64,000 nucleotides of DNA, taken from assembly GCA_015178975.1 (NCBI GenBank), contig WHVD01000090.1:186001-250000 (forward strand), read 5' to 3'. Below, piece after piece: positions 54,046 to 64,000 of this stretch; within the stretch, counting starts at the first letter, position 1, and each line of letters opens with the position of its first letter. Below the pieces are notes generated by a model that did no database searches, was not told the origin of the DNA, and saw only the letters and a list, made by a program, of their open reading frames with translations. Position numbers and translations under genes: made by a program. The stretch comes from Hysterangium stoloniferum. Its lineage: Eukaryota > Basidiomycota > Agaricomycetes > Hysterangiales > Hysterangiaceae.

Positions 54046-55451
54046 ACTAATTTCTTTCATTGTCTACTTGTGCTAATTCCAATGTCTTCCAAGCATTCTT
54101 GAGCCTTAAAGCACATGCCAATGAGAGTGCTGGGTTAACTATCACCCCAACAGATGACATCCCTAAGTTATTCTTGGAGGCTCAAATAGAAACAATGACA
54201 TGGGGCTGCATCACCCCAGTTGACAACAGTAGCCAGAGAATTGAACTGAATCATGTAGTCAGTTATCCACTGGTAGTCTCTCATCTTAATGTTGACCAAA
54301 CTGGCTTTAGTATTAATTATTAATTGGTAGCATTGTGCAGGCCAAGGCTGACTTTCAGTTCAGTCACAGAAGATTGGTAGTCATTATGCCAGCCAGGTTC
54401 ATGATCTGGAAGCTTGGCCAGTCCAGGTACCAATTCTTTCCATGGTACAAAGATAGGATAGGGCAAAGACTACAATTACTTTTCTCTTGTCTGTTGCAAA
54501 TTCATTACACTGGTTGCTGAATTTCTGGTTACACTGTAGTAGGAAAGACTACAATCTGAGGAATCAGCTCCATGAAAATATTGGGGTTAGCTCTGGAACC
54601 TTGGTATGTAGAGCCAATGTCTTTTTGTCATTTATGAGGAAGTTGATGAGGCCTCTTAATACTGTCCTAAGGTTTGGTTCTTCTTCAATTGACAATACTG
54701 GACAGTGTTATGAGCTGAGAACAGAAGTACAAGAGCTTTGATAGACATAGAACTAGAATTGTGATGGGTGCTAGAGGACAAGCTGTCTATTGGGGGAGGC
54801 ACTAACATGAGAATTGGGTGGGTGATTGCTATGGTTAAAATTATGATGTGAGCTATCAATGGAATGATGCGAAATATGATGAAAAGGAGAAGGGTTAAAA
54901 ACACTAATACCAAGACTCAGAACAATTGGGAGAGGCTGAGCCAGACTTGTCCCTGATTCTGTATATACAAATGTAAAAGGTATGGTTTTTTTTTTTCAGA
55001 AACTGCTATTGGTTATCCCAATCCCCTACAAACCAATTTGGTAATACAAAAATTCTATAGGGTATGAGGGAGTGTGGGTTATCACTTAGGGGGTAATTAT
55101 GGGATTCAGAAACAATGAAAGAAGAAAATGAGTGTAAGACATAATAAGGACAATGGCCATGAAACTTGATAAGATGGTACTTTGTTCAATCTTTTATACC
55201 TCAAAATTCTACTGATACACTCTGGACATATGGGTGTCTCAAGCATGTGTTAGTCCTGACAACAAACTCCCTGGTTTTGGCATGTCCATCGGTAAATAAA
55301 TGCTACTCCATCAAAGTCAAAAATAGCTGATGAACTTTGCAGAAATTTTTGAAATCCCGACAGGTGTTAGCAATTACCAGTTACCAAATAAACATCACGT
55401 GATAATGATGTGTTACATTGTGCAAAACATGTTGATGGGGACATGAGCTAG
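54046..55451. other. AT-rich decayed sequence
   Basis: A coding-like stretch at about 54,060-54,323 (FQAFLSLKAHANESAGLTIT, DDIPKLFLEAQIETMTWGCI) could be a gene remnant of unknown family. A T9 run at about 54,988. No domain recognised. Confidence 0.3.
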
Positions 55452-56412
55452 TGTTACGACCGTGTCATAACCCATGTCACAACCTGATGGTCTCCAAGAA
55501 TACTACCATCTATCAATGTTCCAAGTTATTGATCAGGTCATCATTTCAGCAACCTTCAGAACACCAACACTGACATATACCTTCGCGGCGATCAAACCTC
55601 ATTTACGCCCCTGTCAAAATATACTCGTACCATCTGGTTATGCTTTGATACGTCCCTTTTCATTATGATGATCCATTTTACTCTACGTATGTTTCACATA
55701 TGCCCATATATACTTGTAGCCCGTGGACTATTCCCTTTTCTCGTAATCCTGCTCTCGGCTAAATCTCGGCTTCCGATCTTATTGTAACCTTCCGGTTTCT
55801 AGTCAAGTCTATTTGTCAAATAGTGTTTCCGCTCTTCCCTTAGTTAGTAGTTTCTAGATGCCAATAACTCATATATAAGACCCGCTGTAATGTAACTACT
55901 AGTCAATCAGAATATCAACTTAGATCAACTTAGAATATCAACTTAGATCAACTTAGATACCCCTCTAATTTCTGACTCCATTATCTATTCATGACCACAA
56001 TATTCCGACTCCATCCGATTTACGATCCAACCTACATTTACAACTTCCACCTCTAATCTCCGACTCCCTCAGTCTCCGACTCTTGGTCTCTGACTCTCAG
56101 TCTCTGACTCTCAGTCTCTGACTCTCAGTCTCCGACTCTCGGTCTCTGACTCTCAGTCTCCGACTCTCAGTCTCTGACTCTCAGTCTCCGACTCTCGGTC
56201 TCTGACTCTCAGTCTCCGACTCTCGGTCTCTGACTCTCAGTCTCCAACTCTTGGTCTCTGACCCCTCAGCCCAACCCTCGACTTATCCTTCGGTTTCCAA
56301 TCGGTAGTTTACCGAGAGGTTTACTTGACAGGACTAGTTTCTGCCCACCCGAAATTTAAGGACACCCGACGGTAACTTGCAAGGGTGCAGCACATAAGCT
56401 GAAGCCTTAACA
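55452..56412 (+). mobile_element. Solo LTR, family 1, copy 4
   Basis: 961 nt, TGTTACGACC to GCCTTAACA. Flanks 55,447-55,451 and 56,413-56,417 are both GCTAG. Longer than its relatives because of an internal minisatellite. Confidence 0.9.
56058..56262 (+). repeat. 14-bp minisatellite in the LTR
   Basis: About fourteen copies of TCTCYGACTCTCRG; the CpG-containing and TpG-containing versions alternate, which fits local CpG to TpG change. Confidence 0.88.
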
Positions 56413-56958
56413 GCTAGCCCCAATAGCATGCCAAACTAATAGTAAACACATGAATAATCAATCTAAACTACATGTTTTAAGGCAATAAAGGAGCAGGAAA
56501 GGGTGGGATGGTGGGAAAAAGAAAATTACTCAAGGAAAGGCTGAGCAATCCTTGAGGGCCAGCCACTCAGATGACATGGCAAGAGACAAAAGGCAGCAGG
56601 AGCTGATTGCACAACAGCAGAGCTTAAAAGGGGAAAACACTCACATTACAAAGAACACGGACTAATGAAATTACAGTCGATTATGTCATAATGCATAACA
56701 CTCATCCCCACCCTCAGCCAATGCATTATGAGATTTATGCAACACCAGAAGTGTCACACATGTGTGACAATATGTGACATATACGTTGTTTATGGCATTG
56801 TCTAGGGCCAGTCTTCAATGTAAATGATATTTTATTAGAACATTTTGTTTTGCAAAAAGACAATTTTAACAGTGATTTACTGTTGAGAAGGCAATAGGTT
56901 GTCTACTATATTTTTCTCTAGATTGGAAACCATTGATAATAAATGTATATTCCATTAT
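56413..56958. other. No gene; 18-bp perfect palindrome
   Basis: Left flank of the pogo-like gene. TGTCACACATGTGTGACA (56,752-56,769) is a perfect palindrome of unknown meaning. No terminal repeat for the pogo element could be fixed. Confidence 0.45.
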
Positions 56959-58990
56959 CTATGTAGTATGAGCTCTTACCTTAGTGTGCCCAAAAAAGGT
57001 GTCAAGAGTAGTTTGTTTTGAGTTAATAGAGTCTTCATGGACCAAATGGGCACAAAATTTGTGCAGCAGATGATTCAACTTGGGATTGTCAGATGGACTT
57101 GCCCCATACTTGATTACCAATTGTTCCAGTTGTTTTACCAATTTGATTGTATCATGTTGACTGAGATTGTCAGTTGGGTCTGAATCATCATTGTCAGATT
57201 CATCAATTTCCATGATTTCCCCCTTCTCCACTTGCTGTTCATGTACTACCTGTTGCACAATATCCTTATCTCCACCAGGAAATGCATAGGGAGATTCATC
57301 TCCATTATTTTTTCCCCTCTTCAACAGGGTTGATTAGTTCTTCGACAGTTGGTAATTGACCAAAGATACAGTTCTTTTGATGAAGAATTTTCGTAAAGCT
57401 CCCAAGATTTTCTTCAGCTGTTACAAGCTGGGAAGGACAGAATGCTGGGAGTTTGATGGTGAGCTTGGGCCTTCCACAGACAGCAGACAATGCCTGAATG
57501 GCTTCCTGTGCCTTTGAAACATCACCCTCAGCTTCCATTACAGCTTTAAGAGCTGGATGCCAGTGAGCATCCTTGTACTGATCACTAAGATGCTGAATCA
57601 GTGCCATCTCTGCTTGTGGAAGTGTCATGTCACTGCTTGCAAATCTTCGCAAGATATCCCATGCACCAGGATCAGAAGCCACCTGTGGAGTAGTCTTCTC
57701 AGAGCTGTCTTCAGCAGATGTTGACAATAGCTGTCTGTTATACATAAATGCAAAAAAAATAATTAGTAGCTGCATGAAGAGAGTAAAAAGAATCAACCTT
57801 TGAATTTTAGTGTGGTTCCAACAATGCTGAATGGTCTCAGTCGCTACTGCCTCCCAGGCTGCATCAGCCATTTGCATTCCTTCAAGGAGGTCAATTTTAT
57901 AGATGTCTGGTTCATTTGCCTCATCCAGGTCAATTGCACAACAACAGAAAAGGCCATGGTAATGTGCTTTGAAGCAGCAGATTATTCCTGCATCAAGTGG
58001 CTGCACAAAGGAGGTGAGATTTGGCTTGAAATACTCAATGTGTATGTTTTTTTGGCTGATATTCAATGTAATGACCTGAAAAATTATCAATGACAAGCAA
58101 GATGTGCCGTCCTTCAGCTTGCATCTTCAGGTCAAACTTCTTAATCCATCTGTAGCATTAATTAAGTGCTAGCTCTCAATGTCCTGAGTAAATATGGAGG
58201 GAGGGCTTACTCTTGAAATATTTCAGATGTTATCCATGCCGCTTTGTTGTTCCAATAATTAAAGCCATGATCTCGAGGTGATTTTTTTCCAAAGCAGCAG
58301 GGCTGCTTTGACCTTCCAATGTAAATTGGTGGCATTTTCTCATTGCCATCTACATTGCAAGGAAATCCCAAGGTAATTCAAAACTTGTCTCTTTTCTTTC
58401 CACTCACATGTTTGTCTGACAAGCCACGATCAAAAGGATACCTGGAAATGCATGTGATAATCTCTCATTCAAGAAACAAGAATTACCCACTTTGGAAATA
58501 GACTTGTCTCATCAAAATTCCACCAGTCACAGGGCTTGAATGTTTCCATCAAGCTCTGAAGCCTTTTCTGTTCAGCCTCTACAGCACTGAGATCTACAGA
58601 GCCAGCCTCCCCATGTTGCCAGTATTCCTTGAGCTTATAGGTTGCACAAAAGGAAGGGATCCACCCATCACCAGTGAGTTGTTGATCATCAGGCACATCA
58701 AATAAAATCTCAAAATGCTTGCACTTTTCATGCAACATGGGTCCACTAACAGTCTCATTCTTCTCCAGCATATGATTGACCCATAGAACCAATGCACGCT
58801 CAATGTCAGGTCGAGTGACAATGCATGCACACTTTGAAGATAATGCAGTTGGGTTAGATTGCCTGCATTCTTCAAGTGTTGGACATTTGCTGATGGCTCG
58901 AGAGAGTGCTGATTGGGAAAAATGTAAAGCACCATCAATCTTGGTCTTGAAATGGTTGACAATGTCTCCTTGTGAAAGTGGGAATATTAC
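56959..58990 (-). pseudogene. pogo/Tigger-type DDE transposase, decayed
   Basis: Minus-strand gene with introns. Seen in order: DNA-binding part (GALHFSQSALSRAISKCPTL); CENP-B-like region RALVLWVNHMLEKNETVSGP; WWNFDETSLFPKW with the first catalytic Asp (about 58,510); DKHVSGKKRDKF, TGA, then FPCNVDGNEKMPPIYIG; ILLVIDNFSGH with the second Asp (about 58,095); TSFVQPLDAGII and KAHYHGLF (third acid region); then an acidic, helical tail ending TTLDTFFGHTKVRAHTT (56,959). The stop after DKF replaces a Trp codon, and one splice join is out of phase. Nearly full length but dead. Confidence 0.8.
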
Positions 58991-59049
58991 TCAACGTGCG
59001 TTTGTTAGTGTACATCACAATAACCCATGTTGTCTAATCTGGGAGTAAC

Positions 59050-61312
59050 AGTCCGCAAGAAAATCTGAATAATCGATGCCCCGAGGGAAGATACTCGGAG
59101 GAACCAGGTATGTCGTGCGTCATGCTTTACGATCATCATGCTGTAAATATAGACCAAATTAACCGTTATCAAGTTCGCTCAACGCGTGTATTTACCACCA
59201 TTGCTCTCCCGAAGGTTATACTACATCATTCATTTACCAACGTTTTACCCCGCATTGCCTGAGATTACTTTACAGATTTTAATTCTTGGGCTGAAAATGG
59301 TGCAGAAGGTTGGAGTTATGACGAACTTCATCCGTATGTGTCTTGTACATTACTGATGCCAAAAACTGACAGATAATGTGTTCGTAGCTATTTCATGAAG
59401 TCTGAAGGATATACCGCCAGTCCATCAAAACCCGACGTAAAGCTGAAATATCATGGTTGTAATGGCCCTTGGAAAACTAGCGAACCGAATGTCGCTGTAC
59501 GATTTTAGATATTTTCGTCTGATTGCAAGCTGTTATCTGATTCCAGAATTATATAGCCTCTACACTATGTTATTATGGAAGCCTGTGCAGCATTGGGCAT
59601 ACCGTGGAGCCCGCAAGCAGTAGTAGCAGAGTTCAGACTTGAAATTATACTTTCCTGTACAGAGACTTGAACACGCCAAATGGAACCCTGGGCGCGAGCG
59701 CTTTTACCGGCTTCGTTGATAAAAAAAGGCCGCCGTATGTCGCCCTATAATTTCTTTCCCAAGCTGTCACATTACATTTTTATAGGAAACTCTTCCGCAA
59801 CTGCATAATCTTACTCCTGATGTCCTCTCAAGACGGAATCTCACAATTATAGTGAAGTCACGTGTCGACAAGATACCAATACCGCCATCTCACGGCCCAG
59901 GCGATCGGTGTTGAATTCTCCCATGCCCGCAACTCGCCTCGGTATCGTGCTCATTCCAGGAAGGAAGTCATCATTTGTGCTGGGGCTTTCAATACCCCAC
60001 AAGTCTTGCTTTTATCTGGGAACGGGCCGGCTGCAGACTTAGAAGAAAAGGGAATTGAAGTTATAAGGATCACCCTGCTGTTGGCCAGAATCTCTTTGAC
60101 GTCAGTCTTCTTTCAAGCGTTCTTTTTGGGAATTTTAAACGGACTCATTCTGATACATCATAACCAGCATCAATCGTGTGGGACGTTATGTGTACGGACC
60201 AAGGCAGCATTTAGCTGGGATCACATTGCAAAGCCTTTATCGGGAGTGTTTGCGTTGGTTAAATGGCTTTTAAAACATAAAGGTCCATTGACAAGCTTAC
60301 CGTGCCAGGGAGGGGCGTTCTTCAGGTCGGATAATCCATCGTATGTACCAGTTCATAACCGCGATTTTTTGCACATGTGACATTGTGATCATACGTTTCT
60401 CATCTAATAATAGGACATATTTTGAATCCAACAAGAACAAAGGTGATCAAGACATCCAGATCGCTGGTTTGACTTCGGGTCCCAAGTCACCAGATATCGA
60501 ATTCATGTGGTGTATGATTCTCCCCGAGTTACATCCCCAAAACTGGTACACTGACATCATTCTAGTTCCAGTTTTAGCGATCAACAACGGGTTTTCAGCG
60601 GCCCCAGCAAACGTGCAGGGCATGACAATCGTAAGGTTTCATTAACAGACTGGATATTGAACTTCACCTTGTACACAGAGCGCACTTGCGCTGAAACCCG
60701 AGAGCGCAGGTCAGGTTTTTTTGAAAACGACCAGTGTCTGGGATAAACCTATAATCCACTCGAAGTAGGTCCGAGGGTTTCAGCGTCCCGTGTCACCGTT
60801 GACGTTTAAATCTTTGCAGCTTCTTCTCGTCAGAGAACGACATGAAGCTCATCATACGTGCTACACGGCTTCTCCTGAAACTAATCAAGACTGAGCCTCT
60901 TGCCTCCATTGTGGAGTCGACACCTCCTGGCATATCTTATGACTTTTATGGCCAGGGAATGTCTCTGACCCTGACGAAGTAATTATGCCATAATAGTATC
61001 AAATATACCATCTCATCGTTTTAGATTACCGATGAACAGCTACGTGAATGGATCTGTAGAAATATGTCTCCTGCCTTCCATCCGGTACGTCGTGCATGCC
61101 CGAAAATTAACTTATTATATTCACTCACTACTTCTTCCAAAGACATCCTCCGCCAGAATGGGAATATCCGAAAAATCCAGTGTTATCGATTCGAAGTTAT
61201 GCGTTCACGGTGTTGATGGGCTACGCGTTGTGGACGCGTCTGCCTTCCCAACGCAGGTATCGAGACATCCATGTGCGGTGGTAATTGCCATGGCCGAGAG
61301 GGCTGCAGATTG
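59050..61312 (+). pseudogene. GMC oxidoreductase gene, 5' truncated and broken
   Basis: Flavoenzyme of the glucose-methanol-choline family (aryl-alcohol oxidase or choline-dehydrogenase-like). Begins at the conserved PRGKILGGT (about 59,075), so the FAD-binding start is missing. Then FNSWAENGAEGWSYDELHPY, LNTPNGTLGASAF, AIGVEFSHARNSPRYRAH, VIICAGAFNTPQVLLLSGNG (family signature, about 59,970), LPELHPQNW, FLKTTSVWDKPIIHSK, and the end HGVDGLRVVDASAFPTQVS to MAERAAD, stop at 61,312. Several short introns can be drawn, but frame breaks remain and the catalytic HPVGT region is garbled. The 5' side borders the pogo element. Confidence 0.8.
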
Positions 61313-62030
61313 ATTAAAGCGGTAGTGGAGGCGTGAGATGATTGGTCTGAGTCGGATTGCCACGTTAATGTGATTGAGATGGTTACTGATGTTTGGATCT
61401 ATATGGCTCTAGTTAAGGGCGTTTAAGGATGATGGTAATGTTCAATTTTATCAAGTTCTTGTGCTCCTTGTTGTATCCGAACGATATGATCTTTAATGCC
61501 ATCATTTATGTACATTTAGAATGACGTTCATCCACAATGTATTTTATCAAGCTCGTTAATTTACTATTGAATGTGGTGTGCTGTCCATCGTGGCTACCTT
61601 TGTATCTTGTGCCCGATATCTTTAATTTACTATACAGTCTGTTGCTGAATATGCGGTAAAGTTGTATAAGTCTCACCCATGCGTCACTCTGAGGGACCTC
61701 ACTTTGACTGAAACCACTTAGTCAGAATATGTGGTTCGGAACCCTAAGTACCCACATGTATCCATAGTAGTCCTTATCCATGGCTTTGGTTCTGTCCACC
61801 ATGTGGTCAATCTGAGTCTGAGTTTGAGTATGAGTGGTGGTCTATTCGTCCACTAGGGTCACTATTCTGTGCCCTGATCCCCCTTCCCCTCTTTCATTCT
61901 AATAAGAGGGACGCAAAGCCCTTTGTTGTAACAAAGGGGGGTCGGAAGGCGAAAAAGACATCAAGTTACATTTTGAGATAGCCCCTCGTGCGTTGGGTAA
62001 GCAATAATCTAAAAAACAGTCAAAAATTGG
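61313..62030. other. No recognisable gene
   Basis: 3' flank of the GMC gene and unassigned sequence up to a gypsy fragment. Nothing supportable. Confidence 0.5.
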
Positions 62031-63334
62031 GTGATCTGTGATGCCAAAATACATGTACAGATGAAGACACATCCTGGATCCTTGCCACTGAACTTGGAAA
62101 TGCACTGGAAGTCATTCAGGAATTTCATACTGCAAACCTGGACAAGCTGGGTCCTCTTTCAACCATTTAGCAACTTATAGTCAGACCCCTGAATTTCTTT
62201 TAAACTCATCCTCACTACTCCCTGTTGCCTTATGTCTCTCTTCTGTTTATATTATTCTCATTTTCCTTTTTAGCCCCATCCTTTTTTCATCCTACTCAAA
62301 TAATACTCTGGCATCATGTTCTAGAAAGGTCTCAAAGGGTCTTGGTCTAATGGGAGGATACTGTTAGGATCCTCATCATTTTGGACCCCCATGAGTTGTT
62401 TTAGTCTTGAAACCCTCCATTGTCCTGCTATCAGTACCCCCACTCACAGTAGCACCACTCTGACACTTATTTTGTTGTATCATGACATCTTAGCCTTCCA
62501 TCCTATCTCCATTCCATTTGCTCCCCCATCACCATTCCACATATATATCCCATTTGCTACCTCATACCTTTTAGTATACTTTGCTATATTGTATTTAGTC
62601 TTCCTTACATCCCCATTTTCCTTCCCTTACTTCCTTTTGACCCATCATCACTCTCACTTCTCTGATTGCCACTCCAATCATCTGTCTCCCTGTAGTATGG
62701 AGTCCTTTCATGTATCCTACAACTTCTTCAGTTTGAAATCATCTTAGATTACCCCCTGCTAATCCTTGGCCTTTTCCCTCTCCTCATAATGCCCCCTAGG
62801 CATCTTCAGCAAGCCACAATCCCTTACCTCATGACTTTTAGTATTTCAGCCCTCCAGTCAATTGAGCCAAGTGTTGATCTTCATCTCCTATTTTACTATC
62901 TGCTCTGTTTGAAATACTGGAGCACCCAAACAGTTCATACAAGCACAACCCATACATTGAAGCCAAGCTCCACTACATTTATAGAGTCAGGCCTCCTGAC
63001 TAGTATGATCTCTATTGTTGGCCCCCTGATTGACTTAGTTACTATCATCGGCCACCCTGACTAGAGCCCCCCTTCTCCCTTTTAGCATAGATCTTCAGAG
63101 CCCATCAATGCATGTTTTGATAAAGTAAACTGAAGCCTGGGGGATCACACTATGAGGAGCCTCTAATCAGGAGTGTAGCCACTAAGAGTAGAGTGGTGTA
63201 GAAGCAAACCAATGATATAACTAGGCTTCTAGTTGAGATTTCTACTCCTCAACTAGATGTAACTATACATATACTAGATAGATGGTCTGTGCACTGGTCT
63301 GTGTGTAAACCTTATTAGCAAGAGACTTACTAAC
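62031..63334 (+). mobile_element. Ty3/gypsy 3' end: chromodomain remnant and LTR
   Basis: TDEDTSWILATELGNALEVI then QEFHTANLDKLGPLS (62,055-62,168) matches the end of a gypsy integrase chromodomain (W-G-T-E-N-A-E-V-FH pattern). A purine tract (AATGGGAGGATAC) then precedes an LTR at 62,362-63,334: 973 nt, TGTTAG to CTAACA, perfect 6-bp inverted ends. This LTR differs from families 1 and 2. Only the last part of the element is left. Confidence 0.7.
62362..63334 (+). repeat. LTR of the 62-kb gypsy fragment
   Basis: Start fixed by the purine tract and TGTTAG; the end at CTAACA is inferred from the inverted terminal match, since no second copy is in the window. Confidence 0.6.
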
Positions 63335-64000
63335 AAGGTTTACCAGGCTACAGAAAACTAAACTAAATATACTAATCCAGACATCTCCAGATATTGGCTA
63401 ACCAATGGCAGTTGCAAGATGAGATATGAGACTAGTACTAATGGAATATTCACATATTCTAACATGTTTGGTCCAGGTGATCAAGTGTGGCTCCATCATG
63501 GTGTCTGCTACATACCTGACAATCTCATGTATAATGTCCTGCAGTGAGCATAGGATATTCTTTCAGCTTGGTAACCTTGACCTCAGCCAGGTTGAGGGCT
63601 GTCTGATTGTGGCATCTCATGCTTCCTTGTTTGATGGAAGGGTGGTTTTTGGTGGTGTGGAAAGTATAATGATGGGACTGTGTAGTTGGTGGTAGTGTCA
63701 GTATCAGTGTCTGAGGACTCAGGTTTGGCTGTAGTGGGTGTAGGGCACAGAAATATCAAGTTGTCATTAGTGTTCACTAGAGGTTTTACAAGGAAAGGAG
63801 GTAGTCCAAGTTGGCATCTCCATCTCATCTCTGCATGGGTGAGGAGCAGTGTAGGTGTCAATGGTAGTTGAGACACTGTGGCAGTTAAGTTGTCGATGTC
63901 AAAAAAAAAGTGAAAGGCTGTTGTTAAACAGCCTTACTCGCTCGGTGACAGACAGGACAATAATTTGTATTTTTCTTTTCTTGGTGACAATACAAGGGAG
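63335..64000. other. No recognisable gene
   Basis: CpG-poor sequence with short frames only. A 20-bp stem (GGCTGTT to AACAGCC) at about 63,917-63,933 and an A9 run at 63,901. Confidence 0.4.

Noticed and set aside
63901-63935. Hairpin with T-rich or A-rich neighbour, like a bacterial terminator
   Set aside because: The window is from a fungus; a short stem beside an A run has no such meaning here.

Overview
The window looks like a transposon-rich stretch of a filamentous basidiomycete (Agaricomycete) genome. The clues are very short GT-AG introns (about 46-60 nt), a HEAT-repeat gene, DUF6533-type membrane proteins, a GMC oxidoreductase, a fungal kinase-like protein, and a mixed load of Ngaro-like, LINE, copia, gypsy, hAT, Tc1/mariner and pogo elements. 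No species can be named from the sequence alone.

Layout. 0-16.8 kb is gene-bearing but decayed. It holds the 3' end of a HEAT-repeat gene built from identical-length exon/intron units, a broken single-copy-type gene at 2.3-3.4 kb, an apparently intact three-exon orphan gene at 4.3-5.3 kb, a dead copia remnant, a dead alpha/beta-hydrolase gene and an acidic repeat protein gene at 15.0-16.7 kb. 16.86-21.95 kb is a complete, apparently recent tyrosine-recombinase retrotransposon (Ngaro-like) with perfectly identical split direct repeats. 22.27-25.92 kb is a 5'-truncated LINE with poly-A tail and a 15-bp target-site duplication.

26-39 kb contains inverted duplications of material seen at 2.8-4.5 kb and 15.0-15.3 kb, and a large inverted repeat whose arms are two DUF6533 genes. 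One arm holds a 411-bp TRIM element with a tRNA-like sequence in each LTR; the other holds a 19-bp minisatellite. A Tc1 split by a solo LTR, a copia remnant and an intact kinase-like gene follow.

39-59 kb is an old transposon graveyard. A large host or transposon-associated gene on the minus strand is cut by a Tc1, which is cut by an LTR, which is cut by another Tc1, plus a further solo LTR. Remnants of hAT, gypsy and pogo follow. This zone is strongly CpG-depleted: there is no CpG dinucleotide at all between 45,142 and 48,224. The last part holds a broken GMC oxidoreductase gene (59.1-61.3 kb) and the 3' end of a gypsy element.

How it works together: there is no operon or pathway here. The biology is mobile-element biology, namely nested insertion, LTR recombination to solo LTRs, inverted segmental duplication, and mutation that turns TGG into stop codons in old copies. 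The best candidates for something little described are the tRNA-bearing TRIM, the exon-intron HEAT array and the Ngaro-like element with long overlapping frames.
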